A DNA stretch of 10,866 bases from Roseiflexaceae bacterium (GCA_947462525.1 CANHPK010000030.1:1-10866); one strand, 5' to 3'; shown: positions 1-6,339, counted from the stretch's first letter. Translations and numbers: made by a program. Notes: a model not told the origin generated them from the sequence alone.

Positions 1-171
1 GGTACGGTCACTGATGGTGACGACGTCGTTCCAGTGCTCTTCGTGACCGCTGTGGCGTTCGAGCATGGTACGGATCATGGCACGTTGACGCAGACGTTCG
101 GCCGCACCCGACACCACATGGGTGGTCATATCACGCACTGCGCTCGCCAAGGCAATCACGTCGAGCGGCAT
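1..171 (-). CDS. 5' end of an unrecognised protein (possibly NurA-like), partial
   Basis: A minus-strand frame opens at an ATG (complement of 169-171) and stays open for 57 codons to the left edge, so the C-terminal part lies outside the window. The start is set by an AAGGAGG ribosome binding site with about 5 bases of spacing; an in-frame ATG seven codons upstream lacks one. The visible N-terminus (MPLDVIALASAV...) is a mostly helical, Arg/His-rich stretch with no catalytic motif. Its opening resembles, from memory only, N-termini of NurA-domain nucleases in Chloroflexi, which carry their acidic active site further downstream. That is a weak hint; the gene is best left as a hypothetical protein until the rest is seen. 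Confidence 0.6.
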   Translation of the reverse strand, partial: MPLDVIALASAVRDMTTHVVSGAAERLRQRAMIRTMLERHSGHEEHWNDVVTISDRT

Positions 172-426
172 ACGAGCCTCCTTGATTTGCATCTCTCCAA
201 TCTAGCGTACCATAGGGGCAATACGGCACATGTGAGGCGGCACCATGCAGCGCGTTTTTTGCGCAGGGTGTCCTGGCCAACTTTACGGGCTTCCGCATGC
301 CCATGGGGCAAATACTGTCGGCGGGAGTGACGTTTGTACCCCTCATCCATCATGATCGGTCATTAGGTGATTACGCCGGCACTGCCGCCGGATTCGTTCA
401 GCACGTTTGTCATCCCCGCGTGACAC
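172..426. other. Intergenic stretch without a convincing gene
   Basis: About 250 bases separate the partial gene from the terminator of the DUF1801 gene. Only short open frames occur, without a good ribosome binding site. One minus-strand frame (156-353) encodes a short basic peptide rich in Arg, Lys and His, but it runs into the start of the next gene and its second half does not look protein-like. The stretch presumably carries the promoter of the leftward partial gene, but I see no convincing -35/-10 pair. Confidence 0.5.
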
Positions 427-460
427 AAAAACCGTCCGTTGCAGGTGCAATGGACGGTTT
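427..460 (-). terminator. Intrinsic terminator of the DUF1801 gene
   Basis: Bases 429-442 pair with 447-460 over 14 positions (one G-T wobble at 438/451) around the tetraloop AGGT. Read on the minus strand the stem ends in a run of five T (complement of 427-431), the classic rho-independent layout. It lies 12 bases beyond the stop codon at 473-475, so it very likely ends transcription of that gene. Confidence 0.88.
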
Positions 461-472
461 CGCCGGGTACCG

Positions 473-826
473 TTACTCCATGGTCGCCAGTTGGGCGACG
501 ACGATGTCGCGGATAAGGGTACGGTCCATGGTCCAGGTGAGGGGTATTTGGAAGGTGCGCTTGCCGCTGACATATCCAGTCAGCCGCGGCAGAAAACTCT
601 CGAAGACGGGGACACTCCACGGGTGAAACATCAGGTGTTTCTTGGCGGCTTCCATCCCCAGGACATACTTGCCGTTGTGGTGGATGTGTGGCTTGTTCCA
701 GGCGATTTTGACCTCGAGGTGCGGGAACTCGGCGAGGACGAAATCAATAATCTCGCTCATGGTTGTGCGTTGTGCGTCGGTCAACGTTGCGTAGTATTCG
801 GGGACATCGGCGTATCGTGAAGGCAT
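473..826 (-). CDS. DUF1801 (YdhG-like) domain protein
   Basis: This 117-residue protein is a single DUF1801/YdhG-type domain. Visible family features are the AWNKPHI segment (residues 42-48), a glycine turn leading to KYVLGM (53-58), and the AAKKHLMFHP strand (60-69). The family includes the Bacillus frataxin-like iron chaperone YdhG/Fra, but most members have no tested role, so an iron function here is only a possibility. The ATG start has a GGAG box about 8 bases upstream. The gene stands alone: the divergent neighbour is the aldo/keto reductase and the downstream side closes with a strong terminator. A second, longer DUF1801-type gene lies at 2148-2582. Length and fold are normal for the family. 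Confidence 0.85.
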   Translation of the reverse strand: MPSRYADVPEYYATLTDAQRTTMSEIIDFVLAEFPHLEVKIAWNKPHIHHNGKYVLGMEAAKKHLMFHPWSVPVFESFLPRLTGYVSGKRTFQIPLTWTMDRTLIRDIVVAQLATME

Positions 827-857
827 CTGTTGCTCCGTCTGTGTGCGCGAGTCTGCG

Positions 858-863
858 CAGTAT
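858..863 (-). promoter_or_regulatory. Candidate -10 element for the DUF1801 gene
   Basis: The minus strand reads TATACT here (five of six positions of TATAAT), about 32 bases upstream of the ATG at 826. No good -35 hexamer is found at 16-18 bases, so the assignment rests on position and one hexamer. Confidence 0.35.
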
Positions 864-944
864 AGCGCATCTCACGGGCGAGGGTTTGGTTGGGCACAGA
901 CGAACCACGAGCTCTATCGCGCATGAGGCAGGTACTGCGTCGTG

Positions 945-950
945 TATGAT
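945..950 (+). promoter_or_regulatory. Candidate -10 element for the aldo/keto reductase
   Basis: TATGAT lies 38 bases upstream of the ATG at 989 and is identical to the -10 of the much clearer guaB promoter at 6909-6914. No recognisable -35 sits at standard spacing, so this is a modest prediction. Confidence 0.35.
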
Positions 951-988
951 TCTTAGACATTTTTCGTGCGTTCAAAGAAGGAAGAACC

Positions 989-1969
989 ATGAAGTACACA
1001 AAACTGGGCAACACGGGCATGGACATTTCGCGCATCTGCCTGGGTTGCATGGGCTTCGGCGATACGAACTGGATCCACAAATGGGTACTGAACGAAAACG
1101 ACAGCCGTGCGGTGGTGAAGCATGCAATCGACCAGGGTGTCAATTTTTTCGACACGGCGAATATCTACTCGTTCGGTGCCAGCGAAGAAATCCTGGGCCG
1201 TGCACTGCGTGACTACGCCAAGCGCGACGAAGTCGTGGTCGCCACCAAAGTCTTTATGAAGATGAAGGATGGGCAAAATACCGGCGGGCTGTCGCGCAAA
1301 TCGATCATGCACGAAATCGACAACAGCCTGAAACGCCTCGGGATGGAGTATGTCGACTTGTACATTATTCATCGCTGGGACTACCACACACCCATCGAAG
1401 AGACGATGGAAGCCCTGCACGATGTCGTCAAAGCCGGCAAGTCGCGCTACATCGGCGCCTCAGCCATGTACGCCTGGCAGTTCCAAAAAGCGCTGCACAC
1501 TGCCGAGAAAAACAACTGGACGCGGTTTGTGTCGATGCAGAACCATTACAACCTGATTTATCGCGAAGAAGAGCGTGAAATGCTGCCGTTGTGCATCGAT
1601 GCCAAAATTGGCGTCACACCGTACAGCCCATTGGCGGCGGGACGTCTAACCCGTGACTGGTCTGCAGAGAGTTCCCTGCGTGCACAGACCGACACAACCG
1701 CTGTGTCCAAGTACGACGGCACGGCCGCGGCAGACAAGCTCGTCATCGAACGGGTGGCAGAGCTAGCAGTCCGGTATGGTGTGACACGCACACAGATTGC
1801 ACTTGCCTGGTTGCTCCAGCGCGCACCAGTGAACGCACCGATTATTGGTGCAACCAAGGCGGCACATCTGGACGAAGCGGTCGCAGCGCTGGATGTCACC
1901 CTCAGCCGTGAGGACGTGCTGTACCTCGAAGCACCGTATGTGCCGCATGCCGTGGTCGGAGCGATATAG
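989..1969 (+). CDS. yajO: Aldo/keto reductase, YajO type
   Basis: The 326-residue protein is a complete (beta/alpha)8 aldo/keto reductase. The catalytic tetrad is visible as Asp55 and Tyr60 (FFDTANIY), Lys87 (ATKV) and His128 (IIHRWD). The C-terminal NADPH-binding region carries APIIGATK (283-290). Signature stretches such as HRWDYHTPIEETMEAL, YIGASAMYA and HYNLIYREEEREMLPLC match the E. coli YajO subgroup (about 324 residues), linked to NADPH-dependent formation of 1-deoxyxylulose 5-phosphate from pentose phosphate; the true substrate here is unknown. It is presumably cytosolic. The ATG has an AAGGAAG box at good spacing. The gene seems monocistronic: it faces the DUF1801-type gene at 2148-2582 and is followed three bases after its stop by a heptamer repeat array. 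Confidence 0.93.
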   Translation: MKYTKLGNTGMDISRICLGCMGFGDTNWIHKWVLNENDSRAVVKHAIDQGVNFFDTANIYSFGASEEILGRALRDYAKRDEVVVATKVFMKMKDGQNTGGLSRKSIMHEIDNSLKRLGMEYVDLYIIHRWDYHTPIEETMEALHDVVKAGKSRYIGASAMYAWQFQKALHTAEKNNWTRFVSMQNHYNLIYREEEREMLPLCIDAKIGVTPYSPLAAGRLTRDWSAESSLRAQTDTTAVSKYDGTAAADKLVIERVAELAVRYGVTRTQIALAWLLQRAPVNAPIIGATKAAHLDEAVAALDVTLSREDVLYLEAPYVPHAVVGAI

Positions 1970-1972
1970 AAT

Positions 1973-1999
1973 TAGTAGGTAGTAGGTAGTAGGTAGTAG
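1973..1999 (+). repeat. Tandem heptamer array TAGTAGG (copy 1)
   Basis: Three perfect TAGTAGG units (1973-1979, 1980-1986, 1987-1993) are followed by a partial TAGTAG. The array begins three bases after the reductase stop codon. A 28-base segment (1974-2001) recurs exactly at 4763-4790 after the DUF5107 gene. With a 7-base unit, TAG occurs in all three forward frames, while the complementary strand has no stop codon in the array. Confidence 0.95.
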
Positions 2000-2028
2000 T
2001 TTGGTGGGCTGAGAGAAAAAAGGAACGG

Positions 2029-2072
2029 CATCACGCAGAGACGCGGCGTCCCTGAGGATCCTGCGAGTGATG
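2029..2072. repeat. Imperfect hairpin in convergent gap
   Basis: CATCAC followed by GCAG (2029-2038) pairs with CTGC and GTGATG (2061-2064, 2067-2072), with a two-base bulge; the interior holds a smaller GACG/CGTC stem (2040-2049). There is no T-run on either side. Its role is unknown; it may add to termination between the convergent genes. Confidence 0.5.
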
Positions 2073-2083
2073 AAGTACAGAAT

Positions 2084-2128
2084 GGGCAGTCAGTTTTCGT
2101 GTGCTCTGGCACAGAAAACAGACTGCCC
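2084..2128. terminator. Long hairpin between convergent genes (terminator-like, no T-run)
   Basis: Bases 2084-2098 pair with 2114-2128 (15 positions, one A-A mismatch), and the stem continues as 2100-2104 with 2109-2113 around a TCTG loop, after a bulged G at 2099. It starts 20 bases past the stop of the minus-strand DUF1801-type gene and about 115 bases past the reductase stop, a good place for a shared terminator. Neither strand has a proper T-run after the stem, so it may act with Rho or as an RNA 3'-end stabiliser instead. Confidence 0.6.
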
Positions 2129-2147
2129 AAGTATTGTGGGTATGATG

Positions 2148-2582
2148 CTATTTGGTTGATTTTTTCAACAAGGCCACAATCTGCGCTTCGACCGCAGGCG
2201 TCATCGCCTGGAGGGCATATGACGTTGGCCACATGGGGCCGTCATCGAGCGTGGCCGCATCTTGGAAGCCAAAAGTGTTTATTCGGCTGGCGAACTTACT
2301 CGCCGCCTGAAAGAAGCAGACGACCTTGCCATCGCGCACCCAGGCCGGCATACCGTACCATGTTTTGGGGGCGAGAATGGGCGCATGCGTCATGACGAGT
2401 TCGTGGAGGCGCGTGGCGATGGCTGCTTCGTCGGGAGACATAGCGGCTACTTTGGCGAACAAATCCTTTTCGCCATCGGCACGGAGCTGACTGTTTTTGG
2501 CCTCGGCTTTGAGTTCACGGGCGCGTTCGGCCATAGCGGCTTTTTCTGCGGCCGAAAACCCTGCAGATTTCTTGGTGCTCAT
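2148..2582 (-). CDS. DUF1801-type (YdhG/YdeI-like) protein with helical N-terminal extension
   Basis: The 144-residue protein has a charged helical N-terminal part (residues 8-45, rich in Ala, Glu and Lys) followed by a DUF1801-type domain. The domain shows APKTWYGMPAW (71-81), DGKVVCFFQ (84-92), GF at 105-106, LDDGPMWPTSYAL (112-124) and a C-terminal helix. This pattern is typical of the longer members common in Actinobacteria and Chloroflexi. No enzymatic activity is established for them. The ATG has an AAAGGA box about 8 bases upstream. It differs clearly from the shorter DUF1801 protein at 473-826, so the two are not a recent duplication. It stands alone between two plus-strand genes. The 3' side has a long hairpin; the 5' side faces the DUF5107 gene. 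Confidence 0.85.
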   Translation of the reverse strand: MSTKKSAGFSAAEKAAMAERARELKAEAKNSQLRADGEKDLFAKVAAMSPDEAAIATRLHELVMTHAPILAPKTWYGMPAWVRDGKVVCFFQAASKFASRINTFGFQDAATLDDGPMWPTSYALQAMTPAVEAQIVALLKKSTK

Positions 2583-2676
2583 TCACATTCCTTTCGCGGC
2601 GTGGGCATACGTGTCTGTACTGATTCATCATCGTAAAACTTTGAGTTTGGGATGTCAATCCAATGGGTTGCATGGT

Positions 2677-2705
2677 GTGACCAACACATCGTCTGCAGGT
2701 ATACA
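2677..2705 (+). promoter_or_regulatory. Candidate promoter of the DUF5107 gene
   Basis: GTGACC (2677-2682) and TATACA (2700-2705) are separated by 17 bases, each matching four of six consensus positions. The pair lies about 47 bases upstream of the ATG at 2752. The run TATACAAT offers a second register (TACAAT at 2702). Moderate to weak prediction. Confidence 0.4.
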
Positions 2706-2751
2706 ATAGACCCATTCATTGGGAACACTACCGTACACCGGAGTACACATT

Positions 2752-4767
2752 ATGACGACATTGACGGTCACCCCGCTGACGATGCCAGGGGTTGCCTTGG
2801 GTGCAGAGAACCCACTGCCGCGTTTTCGAGATCGTATCACCACTCGACCGGTCAGTGTGCATGCCAACATGCCCGCCCGCAAGCTCGAAATGCTCGGGTC
2901 CGAATGCGGCTTACGGGTGTTGCCTTATCGCATGCAAGAGACCTACACGCGCCAACGCGTCGATACGACCTACGAGACAATCGTGCTCGAAAACGAAACG
3001 CTCCGTGCGACCTTTCTGCCTGCTGTTGGCGGGCGCTTGTTGTCGCTCTTTCATATCCCGTTACAACGTGAACTGCTCAATCGCAATCCCGTCTATCAGC
3101 CAGCTAATCTGGCAATCCGCAACGCCTGGTTTTCGGGCGGGATCGAGTGGAACGTCAGCCAGTATGGGCACACCTTCGGGACCTGCTCGCCCGTATATGC
3201 CGCCGCCATTACCGGTGCGGACGGCGAGCCAGGATTGCGGCTCTACGAGTATGAACGCTGCAAGAACCTCTTTTGGCAAATCGACTTCTACCTCCCCCCG
3301 GGGTCACCGTGGCTGATTGCGCACACGCGTATCGCCAATCCCAACGACGACCCGACATCGATGTACTGGTGGACCAACACTGCAGTGGACGAACGACCAG
3401 ACGTGCGTGTATTGGCACCGACCAAAGAAATAATCTACACCGATTTGACGGGTAAGGGCTACGACTACGCCTATGGCGAAATGCCCGTTTTGTCGACGTT
3501 CGACAACAAAGACGCGTCGTATTCGTTGCATTCGGGGTCAGCAAACGAGTACTTCTTCCAACCCGACGACGTCGACATGCCGTGGGAAGCAGCCTTGGGG
3601 GCAGATGGGTCGGGCTTCATCGAAGCGTCGACGCCGATGTTGCGCTACCGCAAGATGTTCTGCTGGGGCAACCATCAGGGCGGCCGCCATTGGCAAGACT
3701 TCCTCGCGCCGGGCGGCAAACCCTACCTCGAGATCCAAGCAGGCCTCGCACCTTCGCAATTGCACGGACTGACCATGCCGGCGCGCGCCGATTGGCACTG
3801 GACGCAAGTGTTTGGGCACATCCAAGGCGACCCGGCGATGGTGCATCACCCCGATTGGCAGCACGCCTGGCAAGGGGTCGACCGCCTGCTCAAAGGCAAG
3901 CTCAGCACTGCGCAGTTACAGGCACTCGATGCACAATACACGGCGCGTGCCGATCTGCCAGCGAGCACAATCCTCCAGCACGGGTCAGGCTGGGGCGCAC
4001 TCGAGCTCGAGCGCCGCGCCGGCACGCGTGAGCCGGCGGTATCGGCGGCGTTTGTCTTCCCCAGTACATCCCTCGGCCCCGAGCAGCGCACATGGCAGAC
4101 CCTGTTGCGCACCGGCCAACTGCCGACCCAAGACCCGACTGCTGCACCCGGCGCCTGGATGGTCCAACCCGCGTGGCGCACGTTGCTCGAGCAGAGCGCA
4201 TCAGGTGCAACCGATTGGTATGCACTGCTCCACCTGGGCGTCATGCGCCTCGAGCACTTCGACAGCGCCGGCGCACGGGCTGCCTGGGAGGCATCGATTG
4301 CCAACCAGCCTTCTGCCTGGGCATGGCGCAATCTGGCGGTGCTGGCGCGCTGGGACGACGATCAGGAGCGCGCGTTGGCATGCCTTGCAAACGCCTGGCA
4401 ACTCAATCCGACGGTGATGGAACTGGCCCAAGAATACATGGAACTGCTCTGCGCAATGCAGCGGTTTGCTGAGGCGCATGCGGTATATCAGGCGCTCCCT
4501 GCCGCGGTGACCGTACACGATCGCATCCAGATTCTACATGCACGTATCGCCCTCGAACTCGGCGACGAAGCGACGGTCGAACGCCTGATGCAACACGAAT
4601 ACGCTGTCGTGCGCGAAGGCGAAACCGAGCTGACCGACATCTGGTTCGGCCTCTGGTATCGCCGCGCACGCGGTGCCACGCCATTGAGTGCCGACCAACA
4701 GCGCGAGATCCGGCGCCGCAATCCCCCACCGGCTCATATTGACTTTCGCGCTATAAACAAAGAGTAG
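2752..4767 (+). CDS. DUF5107 domain protein with C-terminal TPR-like repeats
   Basis: The 671-residue protein starts at the ATG at 2752, which has a CGGAG box about 8 bases upstream; a TTG 33 bases earlier also keeps the frame open but lacks one. Residues from about 15 to 375 match DUF5107: GAENPLPRF near the start, VLPAVGGRL-like LPAVGGRLLSL (89-99), NPVYQPANLAIRNAWFSGG (112-130) with IEWN, MYWWTN (204-209), the KMFCWG and GGRHWQDFL block (301-318) and YLEIQAGLA (325-333). This domain is thought to adopt a mutarotase-like, carbohydrate-binding beta sandwich; no reaction is established. Residues about 487-612 form three to four TPR-like helix pairs. No signal peptide or membrane segment is visible, so a cytosolic role is likely. 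Length agrees with actinobacterial-type members rather than the longer forms. The stop codon TAG lies inside the first unit of a TAGTAGG array. Confidence 0.88.
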   Translation: MTTLTVTPLTMPGVALGAENPLPRFRDRITTRPVSVHANMPARKLEMLGSECGLRVLPYRMQETYTRQRVDTTYETIVLENETLRATFLPAVGGRLLSLFHIPLQRELLNRNPVYQPANLAIRNAWFSGGIEWNVSQYGHTFGTCSPVYAAAITGADGEPGLRLYEYERCKNLFWQIDFYLPPGSPWLIAHTRIANPNDDPTSMYWWTNTAVDERPDVRVLAPTKEIIYTDLTGKGYDYAYGEMPVLSTFDNKDASYSLHSGSANEYFFQPDDVDMPWEAALGADGSGFIEASTPMLRYRKMFCWGNHQGGRHWQDFLAPGGKPYLEIQAGLAPSQLHGLTMPARADWHWTQVFGHIQGDPAMVHHPDWQHAWQGVDRLLKGKLSTAQLQALDAQYTARADLPASTILQHGSGWGALELERRAGTREPAVSAAFVFPSTSLGPEQRTWQTLLRTGQLPTQDPTAAPGAWMVQPAWRTLLEQSASGATDWYALLHLGVMRLEHFDSAGARAAWEASIANQPSAWAWRNLAVLARWDDDQERALACLANAWQLNPTVMELAQEYMELLCAMQRFAEAHAVYQALPAAVTVHDRIQILHARIALELGDEATVERLMQHEYAVVREGETELTDIWFGLWYRRARGATPLSADQQREIRRRNPPPAHIDFRAINKE

Positions 4768-4788
4768 GTAGTAGGTAGTAGGTAGTAG
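4762..4788 (+). repeat. Tandem heptamer array TAGTAGG (copy 2)
   Basis: Units at 4762-4768 (GAGTAGG, one mismatch), 4769-4775, 4776-4782 and a partial TAGTAG at 4783-4788. The DUF5107 stop codon (4765-4767) is part of the first unit. Bases 4763-4790 are identical to 1974-2001, although the genes before and the sequence after the two arrays are unrelated. Confidence 0.95.
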
Positions 4789-4893
4789 TTCGTGTGTTCT
4801 ATGGGGGGAGTTGCATGTTGTTGGCGGTGGAGCATTTGCGGCGCGTCAGACAGCACATCGTTTGACCAGCCTTCGTACCCACCAAATGCCGCT

Positions 4894-4943
4894 GGGCTCA
4901 TGCATGCAGTATGTCTGTGTTGACACCTGCGTTGCATGAGCCC
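4894..4943. terminator. Long hairpin between convergent genes (terminator-like, no T-run)
   Basis: An 11-base perfect inverted repeat (4894-4904 with 4933-4943) is extended inward by GCAG/CTGC (4906-4909 with 4927-4930) and TGTC/GACA (4912-4915 with 4922-4925). It lies 12 bases beyond the stop of the minus-strand gene at 4956 and about 126 bases beyond the DUF5107 stop. As with the 2084-2128 hairpin, no long T-run follows on either strand, so shared termination is plausible but unproved. Confidence 0.6.
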
Positions 4944-4955
4944 GTTTGCTACGCG

Positions 4956-5267
4956 CTAAAACGAGTGGAAATCGTAGCGGATGTTGTGTTCACGCGCGAG
5001 ATCCATTACCCGCGAACTAATCGAATCTGGGTTGTCGTGTAATGCCTTTAGCACAAGCAACAGAATCATGTCTTTGTCTTCTGCTTTGATGGTCAAATGG
5101 TATTCGTAGTCGCTGCTGCCGAAAAAATCCGAGGTAACCGGGCCGCAGTCGTAGCCGTAAATGTAGAGATCACCGTTTTCGTTGATATATGCATCAATGT
5201 CGCGGGAGTTTCGTCCGTTCGTGTGCTCAATAGCCAGATGCTTCCGTTGCGGTGTTTCTTCAGCCAT
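4956..5267 (-). CDS. Small protein of unrecognised family, paralogue A
   Basis: I do not recognise a named family. The start at 5267 is chosen because it has an AAAGGA box with 8 bases of spacing and gives 103 residues, exactly the length of the neighbour at 5433-5744; an ATG 33 bases upstream lacks a good site. The two proteins align without gaps at 43 of 103 identical positions. Shared features are IEHT (13-16), RxIDAxI (22-28), NGxLYI (31-36), SDYE (52-55) and the helix with IL and LKALH (68-77). The predicted shape is a beta-rich N-terminal half followed by two helices; no transmembrane segment or signal peptide. Base composition looks lower in GC than guaB or the DUF5107 gene. The upstream region contains an 18-base palindrome at 5308-5325. 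Confidence 0.75.
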   Translation of the reverse strand: MAEETPQRKHLAIEHTNGRNSRDIDAYINENGDLYIYGYDCGPVTSDFFGSSDYEYHLTIKAEDKDMILLLVLKALHDNPDSISSRVMDLAREHNIRYDFHSF

Positions 5268-5307
5268 CGGAGTATCCTTTCTTGATTGAGGCAACACCAT
5301 ACTTACG

Positions 5308-5325
5308 CTTTTGATATATCAAAAG
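5308..5325. promoter_or_regulatory. Perfect 18-base palindrome, possible operator
   Basis: CTTTTGATATATCAAAAG reads the same on both strands and lies 41 bases upstream of the start of paralogue A. A second inverted repeat, GTTGCAT (5325-5331) with ATGCAAC (5343-5349), directly abuts it. The symmetry and AT-rich centre suit a dimeric repressor site or a promoter overlap; a hairpin in the leader RNA is the alternative. No -35/-10 pair is clear enough to decide. Confidence 0.45.
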
Positions 5326-5414
5326 TTGCATCTGGAACGACAATGCAACCGATGATGCGGTGCAAATTGTACCTGTTTCTGCGGCGACAGAATGAATCAT
5401 CCACCACAGAACGA

Positions 5415-5435
5415 CTGATGTCTGATCTCTGATTA
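5415..5435 (-). repeat. Degenerate heptamer array (CTGATNT type)
   Basis: Three imperfect 7-base units: CTGATGT (5415-5421), CTGATCT (5422-5428) and CTGATTA (5429-5435). The last contains the complement of the TAA stop codon (5433-5435) of paralogue B, so on the coding strand the array begins exactly at the stop. Short and imperfect, so chance is not excluded, but the period matches the other arrays. Confidence 0.6.
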
Positions 5436-5744
5436 GTACGATGCCAAACTGAACGGAATCCCATTCTCTTTGGCGATTTTTGTAATCGTCGATGTGACAT
5501 CGCCATCATGTCCATGCAGTGCCTTGAGGAGGTGGAGCAAAATCAAATCTTTGTGCTTTGCCTCAATGGAGAGGAAAGCCTCATAGTCGCTTTTGCCCGA
5601 GAAAAAATCAATCCCTGGGCCATCAGAGAAATACGTGATATACAACGAACCATTCGCCTTGATTGCTGCGTCGATGTGTCTTTCATGGGATCCGGTCGTA
5701 TGTTCAATCACGAGTTGAAGCCCTTTTTCACTGTCTTGCGTCAT
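5433..5744 (-). CDS. Small protein of unrecognised family, paralogue B
   Basis: This 103-residue protein is the tandem paralogue of the gene at 4956-5267 (43 identical positions in an ungapped alignment). Conserved residues cluster in IEHT (13-16), the NGSLYI strand (31-36), SDYE (52-55) and the ILL...LLKALH helix (68-77), which probably marks the fold core. The ATG has a GGGAG box about 6 bases upstream, unlike the AAAGGA box of its neighbour. No catalytic motif, membrane segment or signal is visible. GC content seems lower than in the flanking long genes. A gap of 165 bases separates it from paralogue A, long enough for A to have its own promoter. Function unknown. Confidence 0.75.
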   Translation of the reverse strand: MTQDSEKGLQLVIEHTTGSHERHIDAAIKANGSLYITYFSDGPGIDFFSGKSDYEAFLSIEAKHKDLILLHLLKALHGHDGDVTSTITKIAKENGIPFSLASY

Positions 5745-5772
5745 ACCGTTCTCCCGTTCTGACCTCTTCTGA

Positions 5773-5807
5773 CTGCTAACTGCTCACTGCTAACTGCTCA
5801 CTGCCCT
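5773..5807 (-). repeat. Tandem heptamer array (CTGCTAA/CTGCTCA)
   Basis: Four units alternate CTGCTAA and CTGCTCA (5773-5800), followed by a degenerate CTGCCCT (5801-5807); a further degenerate unit precedes it. On the strand of the gene ending at 5809 the array starts a few bases after the TGA stop and reads as TGAGCAG/TTAGCAG, with stop codons in all three frames. Confidence 0.9.
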
Positions 5808-5808
5808 C

Positions 5809-6231
5809 TCACTCCGGCGCTTCGGCGCGCAATTCCAACAGTCTGCGCAAGGCAGCGGGAATGACCCCAGAGGCAATTTTGTTGGCAGTTGCCAAAAAGC
5901 CATGATAATCGCCACGATACGTCACTAGCAGGTACCGTCGGATTTGATTGGCACTCGCCGTTGCCATGGCTTCGGGGTTCGAAAAGTGGAGGTAGAGCTC
6001 TGTCGGGTCGAGCCCCGGAGGATCCCCAGCGAGCGCACCGGCAGGCGCGACATCCTGACAGACATCGAGGTAGCTGTTTCGGAACGCTTCCACTTCGGGC
6101 GGGTCAGGGAGCGCCATGGTCATCTCGGCCTCTGGCAGATACGGGCGGTAGCCAGGCTGGGTGAAAATGTCGAGAAACGGGGTGAGTGCATCTATCTGCC
6201 GTTTGGTCATCGGTGGGGTTTTGTGACGCAT
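5809..6231 (-). CDS. DUF6508-like small protein, paralogue 1
   Basis: The 140-residue protein has an N-terminal helix (KRQIDALTPFLDIF, 10-23), a middle part with conserved aromatic residues, and a C-terminal block SANQIRRYLLVTYRGDYHGF followed by an amphipathic helix IPAALRRLLELR. This order (IDxLxxFLPxF ... QIxxxLxxxxRGExF ... ALLxRLxxLR) matches what I recall of the DUF6508 family, whose function is unknown. The ATG has an AAAGGA box with 7-base spacing. The upstream neighbour at 6340-6765 is a clear paralogue with the same SANQIRR core and ends. The two genes are 108 bases apart and may share a transcript. No signal peptide or membrane segment. Confidence 0.75.
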   Translation of the reverse strand: MRHKTPPMTKRQIDALTPFLDIFTQPGYRPYLPEAEMTMALPDPPEVEAFRNSYLDVCQDVAPAGALAGDPPGLDPTELYLHFSNPEAMATASANQIRRYLLVTYRGDYHGFLATANKIASGVIPAALRRLLELRAEAPE

Positions 6232-6339
6232 CGTGTATTCCTTTCGCGTTTTGGCTGTCTGACGATTTCAACATGCTTTGCGCTGCATGAACGGAACATC
6301 ACGTTCGTGAAAATCTTTAAGAAACATGTGGTCTGCGGG

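Noticed and set aside
156..353. Short basic peptide on the minus strand
   Set aside because: No ribosome binding site, overlaps the start of the leftward gene, and the second half loses protein-like composition.
1972..2232. Minus-strand frames across the TAGTAGG arrays (also 4734-4937), both reading YYLLPTTY
   Set aside because: The array has no stop codon on that strand, which keeps frames open; the shared peptide is a translation of the repeat and not a protein motif.
5974..5984. GGTTCGAA resembling a tRNA T-arm
   Set aside because: It lies inside a conserved coding gene and no matching acceptor or anticodon stem surrounds it.
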